Counted from the first letter of the stretch, positions 1 through 9,657 are shown. The stretch is DNA of 64,000 nucleotides from Tritonibacter aquimaris (GCF_009617595.1 NZ_WIXK01000002.1:186001-250000); one strand, 5' to 3'. The notes: a model not told the origin generated them from the letters alone. Numbers and translations are program-made.

Positions 1-413
1 ATTTCACCATGGCTTACTGCACCGTTGATCTGCGTAGCGGCCTTCTAAAGCTTGTGCAGGCGGGCCACCCGCATCCACTGCTTTTGCGCAAAGACGGCAC
101 CATGGAATATATCGGCCAGGGTGGTGTACCTGTAGGCCTTGTGCCCGATATTGAATATACGCGTGAAGAAGTGGTGCTGGAGCAGGGGGATCGCCTGCTT
201 TTGTATTCCGATGGTTTCACCGAGGCGCGTCTTGAAAATGGTGAAATGCTTGAAGATGAGGGGCTGATGGACCTTGTCAGAAAATGCGATACCGGGCAGG
301 GCGGTCAGGAATTTTTGGACGAGCTCTATTGGAACCTCACCCAGGTGATGTCCAAAGAGCACGGTCTGGAAGACGACGTCTCCGCGACGTTGTTCGAATA
401 TAACGGGGCGTAG
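1..413 (+). CDS. SpoIIE/PP2C-type serine phosphatase, C-terminal end (partial)
   Basis: The reading frame is open from the first base (codons begin at position 3), so the gene starts upstream of the window and only about 136 residues are seen. The segment carries late motifs of PPM/SpoIIE-type phosphatases: an AGHPHPLLL stretch, then GDRLLLYSDGFTEA, which contains a conserved metal-binding Asp, and a terminal DDVSATLFEY. Such proteins usually dephosphorylate anti-sigma-factor antagonists and often carry a response-regulator or sensor domain at the N-terminus, which cannot be checked here. The ATG at 9 is an internal Met. The gene runs tail to tail into the next gene with three bases between stop codons. 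Confidence 0.85.
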   Translation, partial: FTMAYCTVDLRSGLLKLVQAGHPHPLLLRKDGTMEYIGQGGVPVGLVPDIEYTREEVVLEQGDRLLLYSDGFTEARLENGEMLEDEGLMDLVRKCDTGQGGQEFLDELYWNLTQVMSKEHGLEDDVSATLFEYNGA

Positions 414-416
414 GTC

Positions 417-860
417 CTAGCCACGGCGCATGAGCTGTCTGACAAAATATCGATCGCCAGGGTTTCCTAAGCTTTCGGCTGCGACCTCGATCGGTGACCA
501 AATAGGTTCGTGATCGGGTTCTACGGGCGGTCCCAGCTTGCGCAGCGGCTGTGCCAGGTAGATATGACAGATCTTTTCGGCAAAATACTTGTAGTCGGGT
601 AGATAGCTAAACAAACGAAATATGCCGATTTTACGCGGGGTTGTGATGGCCCAACCGGTTTCTTCGTAAACTTCACGGTGGAGTGCTGGAACCATATGTT
701 CGCCGCGCTCAACCCCGCCACCGGGCAGTTGCAGATCACGAATAGGCCGCATTTTCCCGGTTAACAGCAGGTGGCCGTTTCGGGGTAAAATCACATAGGC
801 GCCGGGACGCGCACGGTATTTAACCCCGCTTAGGGGTGGTTCTCCAAATCGCGGGATCAT
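417..860 (-). CDS. Nudix hydrolase
   Basis: A 147-residue protein with a complete Nudix box at about residues 48-70 (GGGVERGE, seven residues, then REVYEETGW), fitting GX5EX7REUXEEXGU. Nudix enzymes hydrolyse nucleoside diphosphates linked to another group; the substrate cannot be read from the sequence. It lies alone on the minus strand, convergent with the phosphatase and divergent from hslO, about 78 bases from the chosen hslO start. It is distinct from the CoA-type Nudix protein at 1917 and the MutT protein at 25099. Confidence 0.85.
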   Translation of the reverse strand: MIPRFGEPPLSGVKYRARPGAYVILPRNGHLLLTGKMRPIRDLQLPGGGVERGEHMVPALHREVYEETGWAITTPRKIGIFRLFSYLPDYKYFAEKICHIYLAQPLRKLGPPVEPDHEPIWSPIEVAAESLGNPGDRYFVRQLMRRG

Positions 861-937
861 GGACTGCCCTCTTCACACCAGCGCTGATAAGCCTATATAG
901 GCCCGATATGCCAAACCCCGGCGCGCAAGGAAACCCC

Positions 938-1924
938 ATGACACTCGCCTCTAAAATCGCGTGGGACGATACGGTCCTGCCTTTCCAGCTTGATGCCTCA
1001 GATATGCGCGGCCGTGTGGCGCGTTTGGATGGGGTGTTGGATGGAATCCTGAAACAACACGCATACCCCGCCGTTGTAGAGGCGTTGGTTGCGGAAATGG
1101 CGCTGTTGACCGCTTTGATCGGTCAGACGGTGAAACTGCAGTGGAAACTATCCTTGCAGGTGCAGTCCAAAGGGGCTGTGCGGATGATTGCCACAGATTA
1201 CTATGCGCCTGAAAACGAAGGTGAGCCCGCCCGTATTCGCGCCTATGCCAGTTTTGATGCGGATCGTCTGACAGAGGGTGCGCCGTTTGATCAGGTCGGC
1301 GAAGGCTACTTTGCCATTATGATCGACCAGGGGCAGGGGATGAAACCCTATCAGGGCATTACCTCTCTGACGGGTGGTTCGCTTTCGGCCTGCGCCGAAG
1401 CCTATTTTGCCCAGTCTGAACAGCTGCCAACCAAGTTCCGCTTGGAGTTTGGCCGTTCTACCGCGCCGGGTGAGCCTGAAAGCTGGCGTGCCGGCGGGGT
1501 GATGTTGCAGCATATGCCCAAGGCTTCGCCTTTTGCAGCGCAAAGCGAGGGCACTGGAGATATCCTAAGCGCGTCCGATTTGATTGCGGGTGACAAAGAG
1601 GAAAATTGGAACCGGGTGAATATCCTGCTTTCAACCGTCGAAGAGCTGGAATTGGTCGGCCCGTCGGTTACGCCAACCGATCTTTTGCTCAGATTGTTTC
1701 ACGAGGAACAACCGCGTGTCTATGAAACGCAGATGGTGAAATTTGGCTGCACCTGTTCCGAAGAACGCGTACGCGAAAGCCTGTCGATTTATTCCGCCAA
1801 GGACATTGAAAAGATGACCAATGACCACGGTCGGGTGACAGCGGATTGCCAATTCTGTGGCGCGTATTTTGACCTTGATCCCAAAACCGTTGGTTTTGAG
1901 GCGGAGCAGGCGGCAGGTGATTGA
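938..1924 (+). CDS. hslO: Hsp33 redox-regulated chaperone
   Basis: Hsp33 is a cytoplasmic holdase activated by oxidation, when four zinc-binding cysteines form disulfides and the C-terminal switch unfolds. The four cysteines are visible: CTC at about residues 271-273 and CQFC at 304-307 of a 328-residue protein, a normal family length. The frame is open further upstream, but the ATG at 938 is chosen because it has AAGGAA about seven bases before it and because the protein then begins MTLASKIAWDD, as expected for this family. Its stop overlaps the start of the following Nudix gene, so the two are probably cotranslated. Confidence 0.93.
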   Translation: MTLASKIAWDDTVLPFQLDASDMRGRVARLDGVLDGILKQHAYPAVVEALVAEMALLTALIGQTVKLQWKLSLQVQSKGAVRMIATDYYAPENEGEPARIRAYASFDADRLTEGAPFDQVGEGYFAIMIDQGQGMKPYQGITSLTGGSLSACAEAYFAQSEQLPTKFRLEFGRSTAPGEPESWRAGGVMLQHMPKASPFAAQSEGTGDILSASDLIAGDKEENWNRVNILLSTVEELELVGPSVTPTDLLLRLFHEEQPRVYETQMVKFGCTCSEERVRESLSIYSAKDIEKMTNDHGRVTADCQFCGAYFDLDPKTVGFEAEQAAGD

Positions 1925-2507
1925 TCTGATCACACAGGTTCAGGCCGCATTGGGGCGATCCGGCAAAGGGTCGTCCGATTTTGATCTGAACCCAGATGTG
2001 AAGCTGCCGGAAAATCGCAAACTGCGCCCGGCAGGTGTATTGATCCCGATTGATGTCACCGGTGCTGAGCCGCGGGTGATATTGACCAAACGGTCCTCGG
2101 CATTGAAACACCATCCCGGCCAGATCGCCTTTCCCGGTGGCAAGGTGGATGAAGCCGACGCAGATCCAATTGCCGCGGCGCTGCGTGAAGCCAACGAAGA
2201 AATTGGCCTGCCGCAGGCTGCTGCGCGCACCCTTGGTACGCTGCCAGAACATGAGACAGTCACCAGTTTTCAGGTAACGCCTGTGGTTGCCCTGGTGGAA
2301 CAGCCGTTTCAGCTTTGCCCGGAACCCGGCGAAGTGGACGAGGTGTTTTCCGTGCCCTTGACCCATGTGATTGAACGCCAGAACTTTGCCATTCAGGGGC
2401 GGCGGTGGCGCGGGCAGAGACGGTATTACTACACCGTTCCTTTTGGCCCCTACTACATCTGGGGGGCATCCGCGCGCATGCTTTATTCCTTGGCGGAGCG
2501 CATGTGA
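1917..2507 (+). CDS. CoA pyrophosphatase-type Nudix hydrolase
   Basis: The protein (about 196 residues from the GTG at 1917) has the UPF0035 signature that precedes the Nudix box in CoA pyrophosphatases: LTKRSSALKHHPGQIAFPGG at about residues 56-75. The Nudix box follows immediately, ending REANEEIGL. Family members cleave CoA and its oxidised forms to phosphopantetheine and 3',5'-ADP. The GTG at 1917 overlaps the hslO stop by eight bases and is preferred over a GTG at 1857, which would lie well inside hslO. The stop overlaps the cca start by one base, so hslO, this gene and cca look like one operon. The exact start remains uncertain. Confidence 0.87.
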   Translation: MIDLITQVQAALGRSGKGSSDFDLNPDVKLPENRKLRPAGVLIPIDVTGAEPRVILTKRSSALKHHPGQIAFPGGKVDEADADPIAAALREANEEIGLPQAAARTLGTLPEHETVTSFQVTPVVALVEQPFQLCPEPGEVDEVFSVPLTHVIERQNFAIQGRRWRGQRRYYYTVPFGPYYIWGASARMLYSLAERM

Positions 2508-3670
2508 TGCAGCCGCGTATTGATCAGCCCTGGCTCCATGACAAGCACACGCAAAAGGTCTGCGCGGCGTTGACTTCCACAGGTGCAAAAGCATTTTTTG
2601 TTGGCGGCTGTGTGCGCAACGCGTTGATTGGCGCGCCGGTGTCTGATCTGGATATTTCCACTGATGCAACACCCGAACAGGTGATGCAGCTCGCCAAGGC
2701 TGCGGGCATCAAGGCCATCCCCACGGGCATAGACCACGGTACAATTACGCTGGTGTCTGGTGGTATCCCGCATGAGGTCACCACGTTTCGCAAAGATGTT
2801 GCCACCGATGGGCGGCGCGCGGTTGTCGCCTTTTCGTCCGATATGGCGGATGATGCGCGGCGGCGTGATTTCACCATGAATGCGCTTTATGCGGATCCCC
2901 AGGGTGTGGTGTATGATCCGCTTGGCGGATTTGGAGACTTAAACAAACGGCGCGTGCGTTTCATCGGCACCGCTGCGCACCGCATCCAAGAAGACTACCT
3001 GCGTATTCTGCGCTATTTCCGTTTCCATGCCTGGTATGGTGATCAGTCTGCAGGGTTTGATGAGGATGCGCTTGCCGCGATTGCCACAAACCTTGAAGGT
3101 CTTGCACAATTGTCGCGGGAACGGGTTGGTAGCGAGTTTTTGAAACTCCTTCGTGCGCCTGAGCCCGCGCCATCGGTAGCCTGCATGCGGCAGACAGGGG
3201 TGCTGCATACCTTGCTGAATGGGGTCGATGATCGCGCATTGGCGCCTTTGGTGCATTTGGAAACTGTAGGATCATCTGATGAGGTAGACCCGATCTTACG
3301 GCTTGCGGCACTTGGGGAAGATCTGTCAAAGCCCCTTCGCCTGAGTAACGCGCAGGATAAACATCTGCACATTTTGCGCACAGCGGCGCTGGGCACTGCA
3401 GGCGCGGCTGAGCTTTCTTACCGCTTGGGCGCACAAGATGCGCGCAAGGCGATGATCCTGCGTGCCGCCTTGCTCGAAACCCCGTTTGATCCGCATATGA
3501 ATGACGATATCCAGCATGGTGCTGCAGCTAAGTTTCCGATTGCGGCACAGGATCTAATGCCTGCACTTTCTGGTGCGCAGTTGGGGCAGGCGCTGCGCCA
3601 GCTAGAGGGTGATTGGATCAAAAGTGGGTTTTCGCTGGACAAAAACGCGTTGTTACGCAGCTTAAAGTGA
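2507..3670 (+). CDS. cca: CCA tRNA nucleotidyltransferase / poly(A) polymerase family
   Basis: This 387-residue enzyme adds or repairs the 3'-CCA of tRNAs. The class II nucleotidyltransferase head is clear: FVGGCVRNALIG at about residues 31-42, followed by SDLDIS with the metal-binding Asp pair (47 and 49), then RRDFTMNAL and the RIQEDYLRILRYFRF motif. The C-terminal third is helical and less conserved, as is usual. The ATG at 2507 shares its A with the TGA of the Nudix gene and has GGAG about eight bases upstream. A GTG one codon earlier is possible. Confidence 0.93.
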   Translation: MQPRIDQPWLHDKHTQKVCAALTSTGAKAFFVGGCVRNALIGAPVSDLDISTDATPEQVMQLAKAAGIKAIPTGIDHGTITLVSGGIPHEVTTFRKDVATDGRRAVVAFSSDMADDARRRDFTMNALYADPQGVVYDPLGGFGDLNKRRVRFIGTAAHRIQEDYLRILRYFRFHAWYGDQSAGFDEDALAAIATNLEGLAQLSRERVGSEFLKLLRAPEPAPSVACMRQTGVLHTLLNGVDDRALAPLVHLETVGSSDEVDPILRLAALGEDLSKPLRLSNAQDKHLHILRTAALGTAGAAELSYRLGAQDARKAMILRAALLETPFDPHMNDDIQHGAAAKFPIAAQDLMPALSGAQLGQALRQLEGDWIKSGFSLDKNALLRSLK

Positions 3671-3830
3671 CGTTTTACAAAAGCTTCTCAACGGTTGGGG
3701 GTGACGTCTTGGCGCGTTTTGCGTAGGTCTAACAGCATTCGACATCTATCGGGCGAATGGGGCGCGCTGAACAAAGTTGGGTTCGCCGTGCCATCTGTGG
3801 TCTTACGACATGCATCTGTGGAGTAGGGAT

Positions 3831-5669
3831 ATGTTTCGCATTTTTGAGAGTCTGGTTGACCCCTACACACCCTATTCAGAGGATGGTGTGCCGCCGAAAA
3901 CCTTGGCGCATTTCTTCCGCTACTATTCCAAACCCTTTGCAAAGATCTTTGCCTTTACCGCGTTTATGTCGGTTGTGGTTGCCGCAATTGAGATCGGGCT
4001 GATCTATTATATGGGTCGTATTGTTGATCTGCTGGTTGGTGACCCGGCCGTGGTCTGGCAGACGCATGGAACTGAGCTGATCTTGGTGGCGCTGTTCATT
4101 CTGTTCATACGGCCAGCGCTGCAGTTGCTGGATGTTTTGTTGCTCAACAATGCGGTCATTCCGAATTTCGCCACCTTGATCCGTTGGCGCGCGCATAAAC
4201 ATGTTCTGCGTCAGTCCGTGGGCTGGTTTGAAAATGATTTTGCGGGCCGTATTGCCAATCGCATCATGGGCACACCGCCTGCTGCAGGCGAAGTGGTGTT
4301 TCAAGCCTTTGACGCTATTACCTTTGCGCTTGCCTATGTGATTGGAGCCGCCACGCTATTGTGGGCGGCAGATGTGCGCCTGCTTGTGCCGCTTGTCATC
4401 TGGCTGGTGCTTTATGGGATTTTCATGCGGTGGATGTTGCGTCGGGTGGGGCCGGCCAGTCAGGCTTCGTCTGATGCGCGTTCGATGGTGACAGGGCGGA
4501 TTGTTGACAGTTATTCCAATATTCATTCCGTCAAAATGTTTGCCCATCACAATCGCGAACTGACCTATGCCCGCGAAGCAATTGAACAAACCCGCACCAC
4601 GGTACAGACCGAGATGCGCATCTATACGTCGATGGATGCGGCGCTTGTGTTTCTCAACGGGTTGCTGATTGTTGGTGTTGTTGGCTGGGGCGTTGCGATG
4701 TGGATGCAGGGCAGTGCCTCTGCTGGGGTGGTGGCTTCGGCGACAGCGCTGACATTGCGGCTGAACGCGATGACCGGCTGGATCATGTGGGCGCTGACCA
4801 CATTCTTTCGCCAGCTTGGCGTGGTTTCAGAAGGGTTGGAAACCATCGGCCAACCGATAGACCTGCTGGACGCAGAGAATGCAAAACCGCTTGAACTGCG
4901 TGAGGGTGGTATCGAGATTTCCAATCTCAGCCATCACTATGGGCGCGAGACAGGTGGGCTTGATCAGATTTCGCTCACGATCAAACCCGGCGAAAAGATT
5001 GGGCTCATTGGCCGCTCGGGCGCGGGGAAATCCACTTTGGTCAAACTGCTGTTGCGGTTTTATGATGCTGAGCGGGGCGTAATTTCCATTGATGGCCAGG
5101 ACATCTGTCAGGTGACCCAGGACAGTCTGCGCAGCCAGATCGGTATGGTGCAGCAGGATTCCTCGCTGCTCCACCGGTCGGTGCGTGACAACATTCTATA
5201 TGGCCGCCCCGATGCAACGGAGGATGAAGTTCTTGCCGCCGCCAAACAGGCCGAAGCACATGAGTTTATTCTCACGTTGGAAGACCCAGAAGGGCGCAGC
5301 GGCTATGACGCGCATGTGGGAGAACGCGGCGTTAAACTGTCAGGCGGGCAGCGCCAGCGGGTAGCATTGGCGCGGGTGATCTTGAAAGATGCGCCAATTC
5401 TTGTGCTTGATGAGGCCACATCGGCGCTTGATTCCGAGGTGGAAGCCTCAATCCAGCGCACGCTTTACGGCATGATGGCGGGTAAAACCGTGATTGCCAT
5501 TGCGCACCGTCTGTCCACAATTGCCCAAATGGATCGCATTCTGGTTTTGGATGACGGAAAAATTGTTGAAGAAGGCGCCCATGAGGAGCTTTTGGAAAAA
5601 CACGGCCTATATGCACAATTTTGGGATCGCCAATCCGGTGGTTTCCTGAACCTTGAGGCAGCGGAATGA
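3831..5669 (+). CDS. ABC half-transporter (exporter type, TMD-NBD), first of a pair
   Basis: A 612-residue ABCB-type half-transporter: N-terminal transmembrane helices to about residue 340, then an ATPase domain with Walker A GRSGAGKST (about 393-401), Q-loop VQQDSSLL, signature LSGGQRQR (about 503), Walker B ILVLDEATSALD (about 523) and the H-loop AHRLST. All catalytic residues are intact. The ATG at 3831 has GGAG upstream; the earlier in-frame ATG at 3777 gives a non-conserved extension. It overlaps the next half-transporter by ATGA, so the two probably form a heterodimeric exporter. The cargo is unknown; lipids, peptides and drugs are all known for the family. Confidence 0.9.
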   Translation: MFRIFESLVDPYTPYSEDGVPPKTLAHFFRYYSKPFAKIFAFTAFMSVVVAAIEIGLIYYMGRIVDLLVGDPAVVWQTHGTELILVALFILFIRPALQLLDVLLLNNAVIPNFATLIRWRAHKHVLRQSVGWFENDFAGRIANRIMGTPPAAGEVVFQAFDAITFALAYVIGAATLLWAADVRLLVPLVIWLVLYGIFMRWMLRRVGPASQASSDARSMVTGRIVDSYSNIHSVKMFAHHNRELTYAREAIEQTRTTVQTEMRIYTSMDAALVFLNGLLIVGVVGWGVAMWMQGSASAGVVASATALTLRLNAMTGWIMWALTTFFRQLGVVSEGLETIGQPIDLLDAENAKPLELREGGIEISNLSHHYGRETGGLDQISLTIKPGEKIGLIGRSGAGKSTLVKLLLRFYDAERGVISIDGQDICQVTQDSLRSQIGMVQQDSSLLHRSVRDNILYGRPDATEDEVLAAAKQAEAHEFILTLEDPEGRSGYDAHVGERGVKLSGGQRQRVALARVILKDAPILVLDEATSALDSEVEASIQRTLYGMMAGKTVIAIAHRLSTIAQMDRILVLDDGKIVEEGAHEELLEKHGLYAQFWDRQSGGFLNLEAAE

Positions 5670-7504
5670 TCGTCGACAAACTTATTGATGCTTTTAAACC
5701 TGCAGAAGGCGCGCCTCCGCAAACCCTTGGTGCATTTATTCGCTGGTGCCTGTCGGGGGCCTGGCCCGCGCTGGGCGTGGCGACGGTGTTTTCAGCCACT
5801 GCCGGCGCGCTTGAGGCTGGGACCGCCTTTATATTGGGTCTGGTGATCGACACAGCAATTACCAGCGGTGCGGATCAGTTCTTCAGCGCCGCCAATATGT
5901 CGTTGATCGTTGGCGCGCTGCTGTTTTTCCTTGTGGTGCGACCAATCATGTTTGGCCTGTCGTCGATGTCGAATTCGATCATTGTCGGGCCCAATATCAA
6001 CCCGCTTGTCCTGTCACGGCTGAACCGTTGGACGCTGGGGCAGTCGGTTGGCTATTTCGATGATGATTTTGCCGGCCGAATTGCCCAGAAACAGATGCAG
6101 ACTGCAACGGCGGTGACATCTGTCACCAGCGAGATGATCAATGTTGTGGCCTTTGCCTTGGCGTCGCTTTTGGGGGCGATGGCGCTTTTGGCTACGGTTG
6201 ATCTGCGCATATCGCTTCTGTTTGTGATCTGGCTTGCGGGCTATTTTGCACTGATCCGTTGGTTCATGCCGCGCATTCGCAAACGTTCTTCTGCACGGGC
6301 CGGGGCACGTGCGGCGGTTTCGGGGCAGGTGGTTGATACGCTGACCAATATCCGCACTGTAAAACTCTTTGCTCATGGCGATCACGAAGAGCGCAGCGCC
6401 GTGGATGCTATGGTGAATTTTCGCGAAAAGGCGCTGCATTTCGGCTATCTCTCCGCAAGCTTTCGGTTTTGCCTGATGGCACTCGCGGGTATTCTTCCGG
6501 TCCTGTTGATCGGTGCAACGCTTTACATGTGGCACCTTGGCCTCGCGAGCGAAGGGAAAATTGTGGCCGCGGGCACCGTGTCCATTCGGATTGCGCAGAT
6601 GACAGGCTGGGTCAGCTTCACCTTGATGGCGATCTATTCAAACGTGGGTGAGATCGAAAACGGGATGAAGACGCTTGCGGTGTGCAAACGCATTCCCGAT
6701 GACAGCGATGTGCCGCTTGAGGTAACAGGCGGCGCGATTGATTTTGACAAGGCAAGCTTTGCCTATGGGCGTGATGTTGGTGGGGTTCAGGAACTCGATC
6801 TGAAAATCGCGCCGGGTGAAAAGCTTGGCATTGTGGGGGCATCAGGCGCTGGGAAATCCACGCTCGTCTCGCTGCTGCTCAGGCTCTATGACACCGAATC
6901 CGGGCATGTTTTGATCGATGATCAGGATGTGTCAGCGGTGACCCAGGATTCCCTGCGGCGTCACATCGGCATGGTTACGCAGGAAACCGCGATGTTCAAT
7001 CGCTCTGCGCGCGACAACATTTTGTATGGCAATCCGCACGCCAGCGAAGAAGAAATGATTGCCGCCGCCCAAAAAGCCGAGGCTCATGATTTCATTCAGG
7101 ATCTGCAAGATGGTCAGGATCGCACGGGCTATGACGCCCATCTTGGTGATCGCGGTGTCAAAATCTCTGGCGGCCAACGTCAGCGGATCGCCTTGGCGCG
7201 CGCCATTTTGAAAGACGCACCGATCCTTGTTCTGGATGAAGCCACCTCCGCCTTGGATTCAGAAGTCGAAGCCTCGATCCAATCGGCATTGAGCCGGGTG
7301 ATGGAAGGCAAAACCGTTCTTGCCATCGCGCATAGGCTTTCAACACTGAGCGAAATGGATCGTATCATTGTTATGGAGGCGGGGCGCATTATCGAAAGCG
7401 GCAGCCACGCAGAGCTATTGGCCGCAGACGGGCGCTATGCGCAGTTTTGGAACCGCCAATCCGGTGGCTTTATCAGTGTCGATGACAGTTTGGCGGCTGA
7501 ATAG
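5666..7504 (+). CDS. ABC half-transporter (exporter type, TMD-NBD), second of a pair
   Basis: Another 612-residue TMD-NBD protein, clearly paralogous to its upstream partner across the whole length. The ATPase domain has Walker A GASGAGKST (about 390-398), Q-loop VTQETAMF, signature ISGGQRQR (about 499), Walker B ILVLDEATSALD and AHRLST. Neither partner has an obviously degenerate ATP site, unlike many heterodimeric ABC exporters. The start overlaps the upstream stop by four bases (ATGA), which implies translational coupling. A TrmA-like methyltransferase follows 26 bases later and may share the transcript. Confidence 0.9.
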   Translation: MIVDKLIDAFKPAEGAPPQTLGAFIRWCLSGAWPALGVATVFSATAGALEAGTAFILGLVIDTAITSGADQFFSAANMSLIVGALLFFLVVRPIMFGLSSMSNSIIVGPNINPLVLSRLNRWTLGQSVGYFDDDFAGRIAQKQMQTATAVTSVTSEMINVVAFALASLLGAMALLATVDLRISLLFVIWLAGYFALIRWFMPRIRKRSSARAGARAAVSGQVVDTLTNIRTVKLFAHGDHEERSAVDAMVNFREKALHFGYLSASFRFCLMALAGILPVLLIGATLYMWHLGLASEGKIVAAGTVSIRIAQMTGWVSFTLMAIYSNVGEIENGMKTLAVCKRIPDDSDVPLEVTGGAIDFDKASFAYGRDVGGVQELDLKIAPGEKLGIVGASGAGKSTLVSLLLRLYDTESGHVLIDDQDVSAVTQDSLRRHIGMVTQETAMFNRSARDNILYGNPHASEEEMIAAAQKAEAHDFIQDLQDGQDRTGYDAHLGDRGVKISGGQRQRIALARAILKDAPILVLDEATSALDSEVEASIQSALSRVMEGKTVLAIAHRLSTLSEMDRIIVMEAGRIIESGSHAELLAADGRYAQFWNRQSGGFISVDDSLAAE

Positions 7505-7530
7505 GCTTTTGTGTTGCAGATCTCTCCGCT

Positions 7531-8784
7531 ATGACCGCGGACATGACGGAAGCAGAGCGTATCATTACAACGATTGAACGGCTTGGCCACCAGGGCGACG
7601 GGGTGGCCAAAGGGCCATTGTTTGCGCGCCGCACCTTGCCCGGTGAGGTGGTGAGCGGTATCGCCGATGGCCAAAACCTTACTGACATTCGCGTAGAAAC
7701 CCCAAGTGATGCGCGCATCAAGGCAAGCTGCCGCCATTACAAATCCTGCGGCGGCTGCAATCTGCAACACGCGTCAGACGCATTTGTGGAAAACTGGAAG
7801 CAGGAGTTCGTGCGTCACGCTTTGACTGCGCAAGGGCTCGAGGCAGAATTTCGCCCGCTTTATACCTCCCCCGAACGCTCCCGGCGGCGCGCGACCTTTG
7901 CGGCGCGACGTACCAAAAAGGGCGCGCAGGTTGGGTTTTATACGGCTGGAACAGATATCATTACGCCGATCGTCGACTGCCAGGTGATGGTTCCCGATCT
8001 GGTAGAGGCACTGCCGTTTGTTGAACAGCTTGCGGTGCTGGGATCCAGTCGCAAGACACCACTGGCGGTGACTGTCACCAGCTCAATCGGCGGGCTGGAC
8101 GTCTCTGTCAAACAGGGCAAACCGCTTGATGCGAAACTGCGTATGGAACTGGCGCAGCTTTTTGGCAGTTACCCGGTTGCGCGCCTGACTTGGGACGATG
8201 ATCTGGTAGCGATGGAACAGCCACCCAGCCAAAGCTTTGGCGTGGCACAGGTAACCATCCCAGCTGGAGCGTTTTTGCAGGCCACCAAAGATGGCGAACT
8301 TGCACTGCTCAAATCGGTTCAGGAAATCACCCAGGGTGCCAAACGCATCATGGATCTCTTTGCAGGCTGTGGCACGTTTTCGCTGCCTTTGGCCAAACAC
8401 GCGGAAGTACATGCGATTGAGGGCGAGCCCGAGATGATCGCCGCGCTGGATACAGGATGGCGGCGGGCGCAAGGCTTGCACAAGGTTACCGCGACAACAC
8501 GCGATCTGTTCCGCCGTCCGGTACTGCCAGAAGAGTTCAACCCCTTTGGCGCAGAGTTTGATGCGGTGGTGATTGACCCTCCGCGCGCGGGTGCCGAGGC
8601 GCAGACAGCTGAGCTCGCGCGTTCAAATGTGCCGATTATTGCCTATGTCTCCTGTAATCCGGTTAGTTTTGCCCGCGATGCCCGCATTTTGGTCGATGCA
8701 GGGTATCGGCTGAATTGGATTCAGGTGGTAGATCAGTTCCGCTGGTCTGCGCATGCGGAACTGGTTGCTTCATTCACTCTGTAA
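7531..8784 (+). CDS. TrmA/RlmCD-family RNA (uracil-5-)-methyltransferase
   Basis: A 417-residue SAM-dependent RNA m5U methyltransferase of the Fe-S type. An N-terminal TRAM-like region (about 10-60) precedes the cluster cysteines C67, C73 and C76 (CX5CX2C), with a fourth Cys at about 150. The SAM-binding motif MDLFAGCGTFSLPLA lies at about 271-285, the VIDPPRAG motif follows, and the catalytic Cys375 sits in YVSCNP. Whether the target is 23S rRNA or tRNA cannot be decided from motifs alone. Start ATG at 7531 gives MTADMTEAER; the second Met, five codons in, is also possible. Confidence 0.9.
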   Translation: MTADMTEAERIITTIERLGHQGDGVAKGPLFARRTLPGEVVSGIADGQNLTDIRVETPSDARIKASCRHYKSCGGCNLQHASDAFVENWKQEFVRHALTAQGLEAEFRPLYTSPERSRRRATFAARRTKKGAQVGFYTAGTDIITPIVDCQVMVPDLVEALPFVEQLAVLGSSRKTPLAVTVTSSIGGLDVSVKQGKPLDAKLRMELAQLFGSYPVARLTWDDDLVAMEQPPSQSFGVAQVTIPAGAFLQATKDGELALLKSVQEITQGAKRIMDLFAGCGTFSLPLAKHAEVHAIEGEPEMIAALDTGWRRAQGLHKVTATTRDLFRRPVLPEEFNPFGAEFDAVVIDPPRAGAEAQTAELARSNVPIIAYVSCNPVSFARDARILVDAGYRLNWIQVVDQFRWSAHAELVASFTL

Positions 8785-8810
8785 CAGTGTCTTCAGACGG
8801 ACGAATTCAA

Positions 8811-9599
8811 ATGCCTCTTCAACGCGTGTCAAACATTCTCGACAGCCTCGCCTTTAGCCGCTTTATCACCACCGTTATTATCATCAACGCCATTACTTTA
8901 GGGTTGGAGACATCCAACACATTGATGCAGGCGTTTGGTGGTATGATTCAACTGCTGGATAAAATCTGTCTTACGATTTTTATCGCCGAAATTGCTGCCA
9001 AACTGCTGGTGCGGAGATTGAAGTTCTTCACCAATGGCTGGAGCATCTTTGATTTTATTATCGTAGGTATTGCCATTGTCCCCGGAGCGCAGGGGCTGTC
9101 AGTTCTGCGTGCCTTGCGTATTTTGCGGGTCTTGCGGGTTATTTCTGTGGCACCCCGTTTGCGCCGGGTGGTCGAAGGTTTCATCAGCGCGCTGCCGGGA
9201 ATGGCCTCTGTCTTCCTGCTGATGGCGATTATTTTCTATATTGGTTCGGTCATTGCGACCAAGCTCTTTGCCAGCGCATTCCCGGAATGGTTCGGCTCGC
9301 TTGGGCGTTCCGCTTATTCTCTGTTTCAGATTATGACGCTTGAAAGCTGGTCCATGGGCATCGTTCGACCGGTGATGGAGATCTACACCTACGCCTGGGC
9401 GTTCTTTGTGCCGTTTATTATGGTCACAACTTTTGCTGTGGTTAACCTTTTGGTAGGCTTGATTGTGAACTCTATGCAGGACGCCCACGGCGAAGAGGAA
9501 CACAAGCAAACCGATGCATATCGCGACGATGTGCTAACGCGCCTCGATCGGATGGAGCAGCATTTGTCCGAACTCGCCCGGCAAAACGCGAAGAAGTGA
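8811..9599 (+). CDS. Bacterial voltage-gated sodium channel (BacNav family)
   Basis: A 262-residue single-repeat six-helix ion channel. The S4 voltage sensor near residues 95-115 has arginines every third position (LRALRILRVLRV). The pore loop carries TLESW at about 176-180, the selectivity filter of NaChBac and of the marine NavSp channel, so sodium selectivity is expected. After S6 (MVTTFAVVNLLVGLIVNSMQ) comes an acidic linker and a C-terminal segment with heptad spacing, consistent with the four-helix coiled coil of BacNav tetramers. The ATG at 8811 is chosen because the upstream extension overlaps the methyltransferase. The homologues are known in marine bacteria; the physiological role is inferred to be Na+ influx linked to motility or pH. 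Confidence 0.92.
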   Translation: MPLQRVSNILDSLAFSRFITTVIIINAITLGLETSNTLMQAFGGMIQLLDKICLTIFIAEIAAKLLVRRLKFFTNGWSIFDFIIVGIAIVPGAQGLSVLRALRILRVLRVISVAPRLRRVVEGFISALPGMASVFLLMAIIFYIGSVIATKLFASAFPEWFGSLGRSAYSLFQIMTLESWSMGIVRPVMEIYTYAWAFFVPFIMVTTFAVVNLLVGLIVNSMQDAHGEEEHKQTDAYRDDVLTRLDRMEQHLSELARQNAKK

Positions 9600-9657
9600 T
9601 TTTGGAAAACAATTTTAATCAGCTAATTCCAGTATGAGGCAATAACAGAGCAGAACA

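Noticed and set aside
1689-2672. 327-codon minus-strand frame across hslO, the Nudix gene and cca
   Set aside because: Antisense to three genes with intact motifs.
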